A DNA stretch of 30,840 nt from DATGQT01 sp033720695 (GTDB taxonomy: Bacteria; Bacteroidota; Rhodothermia; Rhodothermales; Rubricoccaceae): positions 1-30,840 of the forward strand of contig JAWWCA010000006.1 in NCBI GenBank assembly GCA_033720695.1, given 5' to 3'. The number at the start of each line of letters is the position of its first letter. Positions within the stretch are counted from its first letter, which is position 1. This document shows, piece after piece, positions 22,187-30,840 of the stretch. The notes under the pieces are model-generated. The model saw only the letters and a list, made by a program, of their open reading frames with translations. It had not been told where the DNA came from and searched no databases. A program made the position numbers and the translations under genes.

Positions 22187-22819
22187 ATGAGCAGGAGGCA
22201 ACTCACGCACAAGCAGCACGCTTTCCTTGAGTTCCTGAAGTCACATGTGCGCGACGAGAAGGTGTGGCCCACCTATCGCGAAATCGTCGACCACTTCAAC
22301 TACCGGTCGCCGAACTCGGTGACGCAGAACCTCCAGGCCCTCGCGAAGAAGGGGTACCTCCGGCGGGACTACAACGGCTACCACCTCGTCGACCGGGAGG
22401 GCAAGGACGGCTCGCTCCCGCTCCAGGGGACCGTCCGCAGCGACTGCCTCGAGGCCGAGACCACCGCCCGCCGCCTCTCGCTGACGACGCTCTTCCCCGG
22501 CCTCGCCGGGCACCACGTCCTCCGCATCGACGACGGGTGCGAGCGCGACGACAGCCTCCGCGACGCCACGTACCTCTTCGTCGGGCAGGCCCCCGAGGAG
22601 GGGGACCTCGTCGCCGCGCTGCACGAGGGGTGCCTCACGGTGCGCAGGCTGTCGGCCGGCGGCCGGCTCACCGATCCCGACGGGGAGGGGGAGCCGATCG
22701 ACGCGAGCGAGGCGGAGGTGCTCGGCCGCTTCGGCGGCCACGCCGGCGCCTACGGGCTCGTCCGCCCCGACGGCCACACCTATGCGGTCTCCCCCGGCGG
22801 TACCGTGTCGTTCTCCTGA
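22187..22819 (+). CDS. LexA-like repressor with a degenerate S24 peptidase domain
   Basis: In this 210-residue protein, residues 1-68 are a LexA winged helix domain: LTHKQHAFLEFLKSHV, PTYREIVDHFNYRSPNSVTQNLQALAKKGYLRR, GYHLVD. The rest follows the LexA C-terminal fold but not its chemistry. Aligned to E. coli LexA, the cleavage pair Ala84-Gly85 becomes S85-D86 (GTVRSD), the nucleophile Ser119 becomes C118 (VLRIDDGCE), and Lys156 becomes R153 (TVRRL). RecA-stimulated self-cleavage is therefore unlikely, so it may be a constitutive or differently triggered repressor. A strong GGAGGGAGG ribosome-binding site precedes the ATG, and a good promoter lies upstream. It sits next to recO. A separate, cleavable LexA may exist elsewhere. 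Confidence 0.82.
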   Translation: MSRRQLTHKQHAFLEFLKSHVRDEKVWPTYREIVDHFNYRSPNSVTQNLQALAKKGYLRRDYNGYHLVDREGKDGSLPLQGTVRSDCLEAETTARRLSLTTLFPGLAGHHVLRIDDGCERDDSLRDATYLFVGQAPEEGDLVAALHEGCLTVRRLSAGGRLTDPDGEGEPIDASEAEVLGRFGGHAGAYGLVRPDGHTYAVSPGGTVSFS

Positions 22820-22932
22820 GCGACCCGCTGCGGCCGGCCTGCGCCTCCTGGGAGTGTTAAGACGCCCCCGCGGAGGGCCGATACCGGGCGCGCCCCCCGA
22901 ATCCGCCCGCGCCCACCGGCGCGCCCCGCCTC

Positions 22933-23490
22933 ATGCCCGCCCGCCCCCTCGCCCTCGCCGCCCTCCTCCTGTGCACCGCCGTGCTCGCCGCCTGCGACAT
23001 CGCGGGCGACGACGGCACGACCGGTCGCTGGGTGGGCACAGCCGAGTTCACGGCCGACACCATCCTCGCCGCCCACAACGTCCGCATCATCGCCGACTAC
23101 GAGACGGAGTTCACCTTCCGCCTCACCGACGACGACGGGCTCGTGACGGGGCAGCTCACCGCCCGCACCTCGGGCTACCGGGTGGTCCGGGAGGCCGGCC
23201 AGCCCTCGGACACCCTCTGGTTCGACGCCTCGGCCCCCGTCGTGCACGAGGTCTTCGGCACCTTCCTCGACCCCACCCTGGAGGTGGACGTGCCCGACGG
23301 CCCCTACGAGGACGACCTGTGGACGTTCGAGGTCTCCGGCCGCAGCGCCCAAACCGACCGGTTCCTCGTCCACATCCACGAGATCGCGCCCACGAACGGC
23401 TCGTCGTTCGAGCACAGCATCACCTCGGAGGAGATCTTCGAGATGCGACGCGTGGGGAATCTCGACGAGGGGACGGAGGGCGAGGAGTAG
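22933..23490 (+). CDS. Lipoprotein of unknown function
   Basis: This 185-residue protein has a signal peptide with lipobox VLAAC (lipidated Cys about residue 21) followed by DIAGDDG, an acidic start often seen in surface lipoproteins. The rest is beta-rich: GRWVGTAEFTADTI, ETEFTFRLTDDDGLVTGQLTAR, LWTFEVSGRS, then an acidic C-terminus. The protein looks like a small beta-barrel or lipocalin-like domain; the 133-residue secreted protein at 25402 has a similar W.GT opening. No family recognised. Its last 71 bases overlap the convergent DUF2256 gene. Confidence 0.75.
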   Translation: MPARPLALAALLLCTAVLAACDIAGDDGTTGRWVGTAEFTADTILAAHNVRIIADYETEFTFRLTDDDGLVTGQLTARTSGYRVVREAGQPSDTLWFDASAPVVHEVFGTFLDPTLEVDVPDGPYEDDLWTFEVSGRSAQTDRFLVHIHEIAPTNGSSFEHSITSEEIFEMRRVGNLDEGTEGEE

Positions 23491-23629
23491 CCCGGCGGCA
23501 CCGCTCGGAGCAGTAGACGACGCGGTCCCAGTCGCGGGCCCACTTCCTGCGCCACGTGAAGGAGCGCCCGCAGACGGGGCAGACCTTCTCGGGGAGGTGG
23601 GGTTTTCGGTAGCGAGGAATCGAGGACAC
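23420..23629 (-). CDS. DUF2256 zinc-ribbon protein
   Basis: This 69-residue protein with LPEKVCPVCGRSFTWRRKW and VVYCSERCRR matches the small DUF2256 family closely. Cysteines 17, 20, 40 and 44 probably bind one zinc. Family function is unknown; members are about 45-60 residues. Here the family core ends near residue 46, and a basic Pro/Ser/Arg-rich tail follows that is encoded antisense to the end of the upstream lipoprotein gene. The start is GTG at 23629. It is divergent from the alpha/beta hydrolase at 23670, with 40 bases between the two starts. Confidence 0.85.
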   Translation of the reverse strand: MSSIPRYRKPHLPEKVCPVCGRSFTWRRKWARDWDRVVYCSERCRRATPRPPSPRRDSPRVASRRSPPR

Positions 23630-23669
23630 GGCGGATAAACTCCGGGGACGGCTCGGGGTTTAAGCGCCG

Positions 23670-24338
23670 ATGCCTCCCACCCCCCACATCCTCTCCACCC
23701 CCCGCTCGGCCCGGTACTACACGCTGGGGCCGGACGGTGGCCGCGCGGACGAGGTCTGGGTGGTGCTCCACGGCTACGGGCAGGCCGCGGCCCGCTTCCT
23801 CCGTCGGTTCGAGCCCCTCGCGACGCCCCGGCGCCGGATCGTCGCGCCGGAGGCGCTCTCGCGGTTCTACCTCGACGACGCCCACACCCGCGTCGGGGCC
23901 TCGTGGATGACGCGCGAGGACCGGGACGCCGAGATCGCCGACTACGTCGCCTACCTCGACGGCGTCCTCGCCGCGGCGGGCGAGCCGGCCGCCGACGGCG
24001 CGCGCCTCGTCGTGCTCGGCTTCTCGCAGGGCGCGGCCACGGCCGGCCGCTGGCTCGCCCTCAGCCCTCGCCTCGCCCGGCGGGCGCCTCGCGCCGACCG
24101 CCTCATCGCCCGGGGCGCCGACCTCCCCCACGACCTCGACCTCGCCGCGGCGCGCCCCTGGCTCTCGGCCGTGGATCTCACGCTCGTCGTCGGCGACGCT
24201 GACCCGTACGCGACGCCGGAGCGGGTCGCGGCCATCGAGGGGCGGCTGCGGGAGGCCGAGGTGCCGTACCGGCGCCTCCGCTACCCCGGAGGCCACCGCA
24301 TCGAGCCGGACGTGCTGACGTCGCTGGCCGATGGGTGA
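23670..24338 (+). CDS. Alpha/beta hydrolase (carboxylesterase/phospholipase-like)
   Basis: This 222-residue cytosolic protein with no signal peptide has the oxyanion-loop HGYGQ (34-38), nucleophile elbow GFSQG (S119), an Asp in VVGDADPY (D176 or D178) and the terminal His in GGHRI (H209), a complete catalytic triad in the right order. SWM and DRDAEIADYVAYLDGVL are typical of the bacterial YpfH-like serine esterase group. The substrate is unknown; short-chain acyl esters are usual for the family. The last 8 bases overlap the start of the tRNA synthetase gene, so the two are coupled. Confidence 0.86.
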   Translation: MPPTPHILSTPRSARYYTLGPDGGRADEVWVVLHGYGQAAARFLRRFEPLATPRRRIVAPEALSRFYLDDAHTRVGASWMTREDRDAEIADYVAYLDGVLAAAGEPAADGARLVVLGFSQGAATAGRWLALSPRLARRAPRADRLIARGADLPHDLDLAAARPWLSAVDLTLVVGDADPYATPERVAAIEGRLREAEVPYRRLRYPGGHRIEPDVLTSLADG

Positions 24339-25371
24339 GGGGCGCCGCCGTCCGTCCGCGCGCCCTCCCGAGGGCCGGCCTCTGCCGGAGGCCCCGCGCG
24401 GGCGCTTCGCGCCGAGCCCGACGGGCGGGCTCCACCTCGGGCGCGCGCTCGTCGCCCTCGCCGCATGGCTCTCGGTCCGGAGCCGGGGCGGCACGCTCGT
24501 GTGGCGCGTCGAGGACCTCGACGGCCCGCGCGCCGTGCCCGGCGCGGCCGAGCAGCAGATGGAGGAGGCCCGCTGGCTGGGCCTCGACTGGGACGAGGGG
24601 CCGGGGTGCGGAGGGCCGAACGCCCCGTACTGGCAGTCCGAGCGGAGCGCGCACTACGAGGCAGCCCTCCAGCGCCTCGCTGAGGCCGGGCGGCTGTTCC
24701 CGTGCCGCCGCTCGCGGCGGGACCTCGCCGCGCTGGCGACGGCGCCGCACGGGCACGGGGGGCTCCCCCCCTACCCTGCCCGCTGGCGCCCCCGCCGCCT
24801 CCCGTCCGGCTGGTTCGAGGCCCACCAGGCGGCCGCGCGCCCCGACGCGGCCCTCCGCTTTCGGGTGGACGAGGCCCCGGTCACGTTCGAGGACCGCGTG
24901 CAGGGGACGGTCACGGAGGACGTGGCCGCCACGGTGGGCGACGTCGTCCTCCAGCGCCGCGACGGCGTCTTCGCCTACCAGCTCGCCGTCGTCGTGGACG
25001 ACCTCGCCATGGGGATCACCGAGGTCGTGCGTGGGGCTGACCTCCTCGACTCGACGGCGCGCCAGGTCCAGCTCGTCCAGGCCCTCGGCGGCACGCCACC
25101 GGCCTACGCCCACCTCCCCCTTGCCGTCAACGCCGCGGGCGAGAAGCTGTCGAAGCGCGACGGGTCGCTCACGCTCTCGGCCCTCCGCGACGGGGGCTCG
25201 GCCCCCCAGGCCGTGGTCGGCTGGCTCGCGCACGCGCTCGGCCTCCTCGACGCGCCGCGGGCCGTGCCGCCGGCGGCGCTCGTCGCGGCGTTCGCGTGGG
25301 CGCGCGTGCAGCCCATGCCCATCGTCGTCCCCGACGATCTGCCCGGCACCCTCCGCGCGCTCGTGCCGTAG
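24331..25371 (+). CDS. gluQ: Glutamyl-Q tRNA(Asp) synthetase
   Basis: This 346-residue paralog of the catalytic part of glutamyl-tRNA synthetase, without an anticodon-binding domain, attaches glutamate to queuosine in tRNA(Asp). It has RFAPSPTGGLHLGRAL (HIGH-type, 25-40), WRVEDLDGPR, TVGDVVLQRRDGVFAYQLAVVVDD and KLSKRDG (KMSKS-type, 272-278). The usual zinc site (CxC ... YxxxC) is broken: the region is PCRRSRRDL (C125 only) and YPARW, so zinc binding is probably lost. A ~20-residue basic, Pro-rich extension precedes the family start; the overlap with the upstream stop supports the ATG at 24331, though a downstream start cannot be excluded. A full-length GltX is excluded by length. Confidence 0.9.
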   Translation: MGEGRRRPSARPPEGRPLPEAPRGRFAPSPTGGLHLGRALVALAAWLSVRSRGGTLVWRVEDLDGPRAVPGAAEQQMEEARWLGLDWDEGPGCGGPNAPYWQSERSAHYEAALQRLAEAGRLFPCRRSRRDLAALATAPHGHGGLPPYPARWRPRRLPSGWFEAHQAAARPDAALRFRVDEAPVTFEDRVQGTVTEDVAATVGDVVLQRRDGVFAYQLAVVVDDLAMGITEVVRGADLLDSTARQVQLVQALGGTPPAYAHLPLAVNAAGEKLSKRDGSLTLSALRDGGSAPQAVVGWLAHALGLLDAPRAVPPAALVAAFAWARVQPMPIVVPDDLPGTLRALVP

Positions 25372-25372
25372 A

Positions 25373-25378
25373 TTCTAC
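25373..25378 (+). promoter_or_regulatory. Possible -10 box (TTCTAC) for the small secreted protein
   Basis: TTCTAC lies immediately after the gluQ stop and 23 bases before the ATG at 25402, a spacing shared with other starts in the window. Confidence 0.3.
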
Positions 25379-25401
25379 GTCCGACCCCGACTGTCCACGC
25401 C

Positions 25402-25803
25402 ATGCGCCCCTTCGCCCTCCTCCTCGCCCTCTGCGCCACCCCCGCTCTCGCCCAGTCCGCCCTCCCTACGGGGCCGTGGACCGGCACGATCGAGTGGGCG
25501 AACGCCGCCCCGGTCGCGCTCACGGGCGACATCGAGGAATGCACCGAGGGGCTGAAGATCCGGCTCGGCTCCGAGGACGGCGCCTACGGCACCGAGGAGG
25601 TCCTCCGCGTCGAGGACGCCACGGCCGAGGGGGCCGCGTTCCAGTTCGGCCTGGAGAACACGCGCCGCGGCTACCGGCTCACCTGCACCGCCGCGCGCCA
25701 GGGCGACGGCCTGTTCGCCGGCCGCTGCCAGACGGCCGACGGCACGTGGGCGCGCCTCCGCCTCGAGCCGCCCGCCGTGGCGATGATCGGCTGCAGCGAG
25801 TAG
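25402..25803 (+). CDS. Small secreted protein of unknown function
   Basis: This 133-residue protein has a clear type I signal peptide (MRPFALLLALCATPALAQ, cleavage after LAQ). The mature part is beta-rich: GPWTGTIEWANAAPVALTGDI, GLKIRLGSEDGA, EEVLRVEDATAEGAAFQFGLE, GDGLFAGRCQTADGTWARLRL. Four cysteines in the mature part (in EECTEG, LTCTAA, GRCQTA and GCSE at the C-terminus) may pair in the periplasm. The alternating strands suggest a small beta-barrel/lipocalin-like fold. No family recognised. It is convergent with aconitase across a nested hairpin. Confidence 0.75.
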   Translation: MRPFALLLALCATPALAQSALPTGPWTGTIEWANAAPVALTGDIEECTEGLKIRLGSEDGAYGTEEVLRVEDATAEGAAFQFGLENTRRGYRLTCTAARQGDGLFAGRCQTADGTWARLRLEPPAVAMIGCSE

Positions 25804-25816
25804 CCCAACGGGGCGC

Positions 25817-25891
25817 GACGGGGGGCTCCATCAGGCGAGCGCCGCGCCCCCTTGAGACGGAGAGCGCGGCGCTCTGGCCGGGGCCCCCGTC
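25817..25891. terminator. Nested inverted repeat between convergent genes
   Basis: An outer pair GACGGGGG (25817-25824)/CCCCCGTC (25884-25891) encloses a perfect inner pair GAGCGCCGCGC (25837-25847)/GCGCGGCGCTC (25864-25874) with a 16-base loop. It fills most of the 127 bases between two stop codons facing each other. This fits a bidirectional transcription terminator, though without T-tracts. Confidence 0.6.
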
Positions 25892-25930
25892 GGCGAGAAC
25901 GGGATGTGGCCCCAGCGTTTCGGGGACGGC

Positions 25931-28654
<2,724 letters not shown>

Positions 28655-28688
28655 GGTGAGGGGCGTGTGGCGTGGGGAGCGGGTCGGG

Positions 28689-28694
28689 AGTATA
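28689..28694 (-). promoter_or_regulatory. Possible -10 box (TATACT) for acnA
   Basis: Read on the minus strand, bases 28694-28689 are TATACT, 34 bases before the ATG at 28654, in an otherwise GC-rich region. No -35 element is clear. Confidence 0.4.
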
Positions 28695-28760
28695 CGCGGG
28701 ACCGGCGCATCGGAGCCGGGCGGCGCGGGCGGGATCGCGAACCTTCACAGAGGCCCCATG

Positions 28761-28797
28761 CGGCCCGGGGCAGCGCTTCCCCCGGCGCTCCGGGCCG
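28761..28797. repeat. Stable two-part hairpin in the acnA / sugar dehydrogenase divergent region
   Basis: CGGCCCGG (28761-28768) pairs with CCGGGCCG (28790-28797), and AGCGC (28772-28776) pairs with GCGCT (28785-28789) above a three-base bulge; the loop is 8 bases. It lies in the 287-base gap between divergent genes, where no gene is visible. It could be a 5'-leader structure of the downstream gene, an operator, or chance in GC-rich DNA. Confidence 0.35.
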
Positions 28798-28941
28798 TGG
28801 CCGCAGCGGGCTCCTGCAGGGGCACAGAACTCTGGGGAGGCAGGCGGGCCCGGCGTCCGTTATCCTACGGGGGCGCCGCGGGGGCCGAGCCGCCCCCCGC
28901 CCGCGCTGCGCCCCGCCCCTTCCCCCTCACCGTGCACCCCC

Positions 28942-30795
28942 ATGCGACTCCTCCTCCTCGGCGCCGTGCTGCTCTCCGCGGCGGCCTCCGCGCAGACCCT
29001 CCAGAGCGCGTTCCCCGCGCTCCCCGCCTTCGACGCCCCCGTCGACCTCCAGGCCCCGGACGACGGCTCCAACCGGCTCTTCGTCGTCGAGCAGACCGGC
29101 CGCATCGAGGTGTTCGAGCACGCCGCGGACGTCGCCTCCTCGACCCTCTTCCTCAACATCAGCAGCCTCATCACCACGACGGGGAGCGAGACCGGCCTGC
29201 TCGGGATGGCCTTCGACCCGGACTACGCGCAGAACGGCCACTTCTACGTCAACTACACCGCGCCGAGCCCGCTCCGCACCGTCATCGCCCGGTTCACCGT
29301 CTCGGCCGACGACCCCAACGTGGCCGACCCCACGAGCCGGGTGGTGCTCCTGACGGTGGACCAGCCGTACAACAACCACAACGCGGGGCAGCTCGCCTTC
29401 GGCCCGCCCGAGGGCCCCGGCGGCGAGCGCTACCTCTACGTCGGCCTCGGCGACGGCGGCCTCTTCAACGACCCCCAGAACAACGGCGAGAACCCGGCCA
29501 CCCTCCTCGGCTCGATGCTCCGCCTCGACGTCAACGGCGGCGGGCTCCCGCTCGACTGCGGCGCCGGGACGGGCGCGGCGACGGTCCCCCCGAGCAACCC
29601 GTTCGTCGGGCAGGCCGGCTTCTGCGACGAGATCTACGCCTACGGGCTCCGGAACCCGTACCGGTACTCGTTCGACGGCCAGGACCGCTTCTGGATCGCC
29701 GACGTGGGGCAGAACGAGTGGGAGGAGGTGGACATCGTGCAGGCCGGGGACAACCTCGGCTGGGACCCCTACGAGGGCAACGAGTGCTTCGAGGGGCCCT
29801 GTGACCCGACCGGGCTCACGTTCCCCATCCACGTCTACCCCCACACGTTCAACACCGCCGGCGGCTTCGCCATCATCGGCGGCTACGTCTACGACGGGCC
29901 GAGCTGCGCGGCGCTGCGGGACCTCTACGTCTACGGCGACAACGTGACGGGGAACGTGTGGACGATCGACTACGACGGCGTCACCGCCGACAACCAGCTG
30001 CTGATCGGGCTCTCGGGCCGGTTCATCTCGTCGTTCGGCGTCTCCGAGCAGGGCGACCTCTTCCTCACCGACCTCGGCACCGGCCGCGTGTTCGGGTTCG
30101 ACTGCGCGCAGGCCGTCGCGATCGAGGCCGCGCCCGTGGGCGGCCCCCTCGTCGTCGGCCCCGGCGGCGGCACCGTCGCCTTCGACGTCACGCTCACGAA
30201 CACGACGGGCCAGACGCAGAGCCTCTCGGCCTGGGCCGACGCCGACCTCTCGAACGGAGACGAGATCGCCGCGGTGATCGGCCCGCGCGCGCTGTCGCTT
30301 CCGCCCGGCGGCTCGGTCACCCGCCGCGTGCAGGTGCAGGTGCCGGCGGCGACGCCGGCCGGCGTGAGCACGCTCACGGTGAAGGGCGGCGACTTCCCCG
30401 ACGGCCCCATCAGCAGCGCCCGCATCACCGTGACCAAGGAGTCCGTCGCCGGCCGCCTCGCCGCCGCTGACGGGGCGTGGGCCGCCGCCTGGCTCGACGC
30501 GCCCGAGGCCGTGGCGCCGCGGGCCGCCGCCGCGGCCACGCCTGCCCTGCACGTGGGGCCGAACCCGGTGACCGACCGGGCCACGGTCCGGGTCACGCTG
30601 GAGGCGCCGACCCCTCTCCGGGTGGAGGTGCTCGACGTGCTGGGCCGCCGGGTGGCGCTCCTGGCGGATGGGCCGGCCGAGGCCGGCGTCCACGCGGTGA
30701 CGTGGGCGGCCGAGGCGGCGCCTCCCGGCGTCTACCTCGTCCGCATGACGGCCGGCGACACGGTGCGGACGCAGCGCGTGACGCACGCCCGCTGA
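28942..30795 (+). CDS. Secreted PQQ-dependent sugar dehydrogenase-like protein with type IX sorting domain
   Basis: This 617-residue protein has a signal peptide MRLLLLGAVLLSAAASAQ (cleavage after SAQ). Residues ~25-395 form a six-bladed propeller of the glucose/sorbosone dehydrogenase (GSDH) family: RLFVVEQTGRIEVFE, GLLGMAFDPDY, HNAGQLAFGP, YLYVGLGDGG, EIYAYGLRNPYRYSFD, WIADVGQNEWEEVDIV, GNVWTIDYDG and FGVSEQGDLFLTDLGTGRVF. Members oxidise sugars with PQQ outside the cytoplasm, but many are uncharacterised. A beta-sandwich domain (~405-495) follows, then a linker. The last ~80 residues are a type IX-type sorting domain (VGPNPVTDRATV, VEVLDVLGRRVALLAD, GVYLVRM), related to that of the gene at 2-319. 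The start ATG at 28942 is fixed by the signal peptide. Confidence 0.9.
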   Translation: MRLLLLGAVLLSAAASAQTLQSAFPALPAFDAPVDLQAPDDGSNRLFVVEQTGRIEVFEHAADVASSTLFLNISSLITTTGSETGLLGMAFDPDYAQNGHFYVNYTAPSPLRTVIARFTVSADDPNVADPTSRVVLLTVDQPYNNHNAGQLAFGPPEGPGGERYLYVGLGDGGLFNDPQNNGENPATLLGSMLRLDVNGGGLPLDCGAGTGAATVPPSNPFVGQAGFCDEIYAYGLRNPYRYSFDGQDRFWIADVGQNEWEEVDIVQAGDNLGWDPYEGNECFEGPCDPTGLTFPIHVYPHTFNTAGGFAIIGGYVYDGPSCAALRDLYVYGDNVTGNVWTIDYDGVTADNQLLIGLSGRFISSFGVSEQGDLFLTDLGTGRVFGFDCAQAVAIEAAPVGGPLVVGPGGGTVAFDVTLTNTTGQTQSLSAWADADLSNGDEIAAVIGPRALSLPPGGSVTRRVQVQVPAATPAGVSTLTVKGGDFPDGPISSARITVTKESVAGRLAAADGAWAAAWLDAPEAVAPRAAAAATPALHVGPNPVTDRATVRVTLEAPTPLRVEVLDVLGRRVALLADGPAEAGVHAVTWAAEAAPPGVYLVRMTAGDTVRTQRVTHAR

Positions 30796-30811
30796 CCCGG
30801 CCCCGACCGTC

Positions 30812-30837
30812 GGGGGGGGGCGCCGCGGCCCCCCCCC
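30812..30837. terminator. G9/C9 hairpin after the sugar dehydrogenase gene
   Basis: Nine G (30812-30820), the eight bases CGCCGCGG and nine C (30829-30837) form a stem of at least nine pairs, 16 bases after the stop codon. The position suggests a terminator, without a T-tract. Long G/C runs are also prone to sequencing error, so the exact counts are uncertain. Confidence 0.5.
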
Positions 30838-30840
30838 GCC

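Overview
The window is a very GC-rich (roughly 70% or more), densely coding bacterial chromosome segment, and every gap between genes is under 300 bp. Several traits point to the Bacteroidota/Rhodothermota side of the tree. Both ends carry secreted proteins with C-terminal type IX-type sorting domains (PNP...YDVLGREVA...GTYVYRL). Start sites mostly lack Shine-Dalgarno sequences. One promoter has the TTTG-N20-TA(n)TTTG form, and there are DUF6090-like and DUF6503-like proteins. My best guess is a marine Rhodothermia of the Rubricoccaceae type; this is inference from gene style, not from a marker gene.

Layout. 1-320: tail of a type IX-secreted protein. 455-1723: threonine synthase, convergent with a small operon (1760-2213, minus) of an unusually Cys-rich ArsR/SmtB regulator and a 20-residue peptide with six cysteines. 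A palindromic operator lies just upstream of the regulator. 2388-8134 (plus): an APC amino-acid permease followed by an array of four single-pass membrane paralogs (DUF6090-like) and one secreted TPR protein, several joined by ATGA overlaps. 8148-14844 (minus): two halves of a BmrC/BmrD-type heterodimeric ABC exporter separated by ribonuclease Z and a DUF559 endonuclease gene that is bracketed by inverted copies of a ~52 bp repeat, then a small membrane protein and an MFS transporter. 15021-16388 (minus): an AtuA-family (DUF1446) protein.

16509-17560 (plus): a DUF5671 membrane protein overlapping a pseudopilin-like protein. 17557-20089 (minus): a Nudix hydrolase, acetate kinase and DUF6503-like lipoprotein operon. 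20172-25803: mostly plus-strand genes, namely a small membrane protein, RecO, a LexA-like repressor whose peptidase residues are all replaced, a lipoprotein, an alpha/beta hydrolase, a glutamyl-Q tRNA(Asp) synthetase and a small secreted protein, with ComEA and DUF2256 on the minus strand. 25931-28654 (minus): aconitase. 28942-30795 (plus): a secreted PQQ-type glucose/sorbosone dehydrogenase with a type IX sorting domain.

Housekeeping metabolism (ThrC, AckA, AcnA), RNA processing (RNase Z, GluQ-RS) and DNA repair/uptake (RecO, ComEA) dominate. The accessory interest lies in the metal-sensor/micropeptide operon, the repeat-flanked DUF559 gene inside the exporter operon, the membrane-protein array, and the degenerate LexA. 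I saw no tRNA, rRNA, CRISPR array, transposase or phage genes.
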